A DNA stretch of 64,000 nucleotides from CBFDBF01 sp050291465. GTDB lineage: Bacteria; Pseudomonadota; Gammaproteobacteria; Chromatiales; Chromatiaceae. How positions within the stretch are numbered: the first letter of the stretch is position 1; each line of letters starts with the position of its first letter. The DNA lies in NCBI GenBank assembly GCA_050291465.1, contig JBNKJV010000001.1:124001-188000 (forward strand), written 5' to 3'. The notes below the pieces were generated by a model, which was not told the DNA's origin, did no database searches, and saw nothing but the letters and a program-made list of their open reading frames with translations. A program made the translations under genes and the position numbers. Shown one piece after another: positions 62,833 to 64,000 of the stretch.

Positions 62833-63762
62833 TCAGGAAAGGGCGAACTTTTTCAGGCGATAAAGCAGAGTATCGCGACTGATTCCAAGCAGGCGAGCCG
62901 CCCGGCTGCGATTTCCATGGGTCCGCTCCAGCGCCTGCTGGATCAGACTCTTTTCGATCTCGCCGAGGACCACCCCTTCCGCCGGCAGGTGGATGACGTC
63001 CTGCTGCCGGATCTGCTCACTAAACTCCCTGGGAAGGTTCTCCGGGGTGATCTCGCGCCCGGGCAACAGAACGGTCAGCCGTTCGCACAGGTTACGCAGT
63101 TCCCGGACGTTGCCCGGCCAGTGATACTGCTTCAACAGGCTCACGGATGCCCGAGAGAAAGAGGGACTTTCCAGACCGTGCCTGCCGGCGAAGTCAGCGA
63201 GGAAGGACTTCAGCAACAGCGGAATATCCGACTGCCGTTCACGCAGGGAGGGCATCCACAAAGGCACCACGTTAAGGCGATAAAAAAGGTCTTCCCGGAA
63301 ACTTCCGCTGGCGGCCCTTTGCTGCAGATCCTGATGGGTTGCCGCAACGATACGGACATCGGCCCTGGTGGGAATCGACATCCCCACCGGCAGGACCTCC
63401 CCCGATTCCAGAAAGCGCAGAAGCTTGGCCTGAATCGAAGCCGGGAGCTCCGCGATCTCATCCAGAAACAGGGTCCCGCCCTCGGCGGCGCGGATATGGC
63501 CGTCGTGGTCTTCGGCGGCGCCGGTAAACGCCCCTTTCTTATGTCCGAAAAGTAGCGACTCGGCCAGCGCTTCCGGGAGTGCCGCACAGTTGACGGATAC
63601 GAACGGTCGATGGTTCCGGCGGCTGTTGTCGTGGATAAACCGTGCCAACAACTCCTTGCCGGTGCCGCTTTCACCGTGGATAAGCGTGTTCACATCGGTG
63701 GCGGCGACCACTTTGGCCGACTGCACCACCTCCATCAGGAGCGGATCTTTCCCCAATAACAT
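62833..63762 (-). CDS. Sigma-54-dependent transcriptional activator (no receiver domain)
   Basis: 309 aa from the ATG at 63762 (MLLGKDPLLMEVVQSAK). It has an AAA+ domain with HGESGTGKELLARFIHD (Walker A), the GAFTGA loop needed for sigma-54 contact, and GGTLFLDEIAELP (Walker B); the C-terminal Fis-type HTH includes RSRAARLLGISRDTLLYRL. No N-terminal receiver or sensor domain exists, so it resembles PspF, and control must come from a partner protein or from its expression. The GAGAGGTG ribosome site supports the chosen start. Confidence 0.9.
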   Translation of the reverse strand: MLLGKDPLLMEVVQSAKVVAATDVNTLIHGESGTGKELLARFIHDNSRRNHRPFVSVNCAALPEALAESLLFGHKKGAFTGAAEDHDGHIRAAEGGTLFLDEIAELPASIQAKLLRFLESGEVLPVGMSIPTRADVRIVAATHQDLQQRAASGSFREDLFYRLNVVPLWMPSLRERQSDIPLLLKSFLADFAGRHGLESPSFSRASVSLLKQYHWPGNVRELRNLCERLTVLLPGREITPENLPREFSEQIRQQDVIHLPAEGVVLGEIEKSLIQQALERTHGNRSRAARLLGISRDTLLYRLKKFALS

Positions 63763-63854
63763 ACAACCACCTCTCACTTCCGGGTATTGGAAATCCCCTG
63801 ACGGCGTCTCGATCGACTATGGACTTGATCAGAGGTCCCTTCGTTATTTTTGGC

Positions 63855-64000
63855 TTAGCTTTTCGATGATAACAAAAACAGTTCGGTCCCGAAAAGGAGC
63901 GTGAGCAAGCCGATGAGAACCATTATCATTCCCGCGATGCGCCGCAACAGGACCTTTCTCCCCAGACGGGTGAGCCAGCCGGTAAATGTCCCGGTGGCCA
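63855..64000 (-). CDS. C-terminal end of an integral membrane protein, TauE/SafE- or UreH-like (partial)
   Basis: The last 47 residues are visible (stop at 63855-63857); the rest lies beyond the window. The sequence has a GWLTRLGRKVLLRRIAG loop, a hydrophobic helix MIMVLIGLLTLLFG and a short Ser/Lys tail. This resembles the C-terminus of sulfite exporter TauE/SafE or UreH-like permeases, but the fragment is too short to be certain. Confidence 0.5.
   Translation of the reverse strand, partial: ATGTFTGWLTRLGRKVLLRRIAGMIMVLIGLLTLLFGTELFLLSSKS

Overview
The window looks like a chromosome segment of a gammaproteobacterium, probably a non-enteric one related to Chromatiales-type sulfur bacteria. 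The placement rests on the order glnE-ilvE-waaF-waaC-waaG-waaP, which resembles the Pseudomonas aeruginosa LPS-core locus; on the rhlB/trxA/rho cluster; and on the presence of murU, nudE-cysQ and a HrcA/CIRCE-controlled groESL. A PEP-CTERM protein and a small Cys-rich protein also point to an environmental Gram-negative. The genus is an inference. No rRNA, tRNA, CRISPR array, prophage or insertion sequence was found.

Region 1 (1-18.4 kb) is a surface-glycan locus. After a partial lpxL come three plus-strand genes: a sulfotransferase, a threonine-synthase-like PLP enzyme and an asparagine-synthase-like protein. They converge on a long minus-strand operon (18326 to 4521). This operon holds a complete CMP-pseudaminic acid pathway (PseB, PseC, fused PseG-PseH, PseI, PseF). 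It also holds an amidination module (N-acetyl sugar amidotransferase with HisF- and HisH-like partners), a Pse-type methyltransferase, and a second, divergent nonulosonate-type block: a NeuB paralogue that has lost a metal-ligand His, a cytidylyltransferase, a TIM-barrel protein, a putative glycosyltransferase and a methyltransferase. The divergent block is the best candidate for an undescribed pathway.

Region 2 (18.4-31.5 kb) is the LPS inner-core locus, read on the minus strand: glnE, ilvE, a zinc-ribbon protein, waaF, cysC, waaC, waaG, waaP, a WaaP-like kinase, a protein with two kinase domains, and a NodU-type carbamoyltransferase. Together they build, phosphorylate and probably carbamoylate the heptose core. 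An APS kinase inside this operon, with a sulfotransferase and cysQ elsewhere in the window, suggests that a surface glycan is sulfated.

Region 3 (31.6-46.6 kb) is mixed: truC, a PEP-CTERM protein, an oxidoreductase, a possible structured RNA, yaiI, deaD, lipoproteins, an AT-rich pair (membrane glycosyltransferase plus a CBM-like anchored protein), a secreted DUF1566/EF-hand protein, an OmpR/BaeS-type two-component system that shares a promoter motif with that protein, and a diguanylate cyclase.

Region 4 (46.7-64 kb) is mostly housekeeping: groESL with CIRCE, a SUMF1-like protein, an AstE-like/GCS2-like pair, murU, rho, trxA, rhlB, a YkgJ-type protein, a YrfG-type phosphatase, nudE, cysQ, msbA, a second diguanylate cyclase, a sigma-54 activator, and the end of a membrane protein resembling TauE/SafE. 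Several intergenic gaps here carry imperfect inverted repeats of about 26-33 nt per arm.
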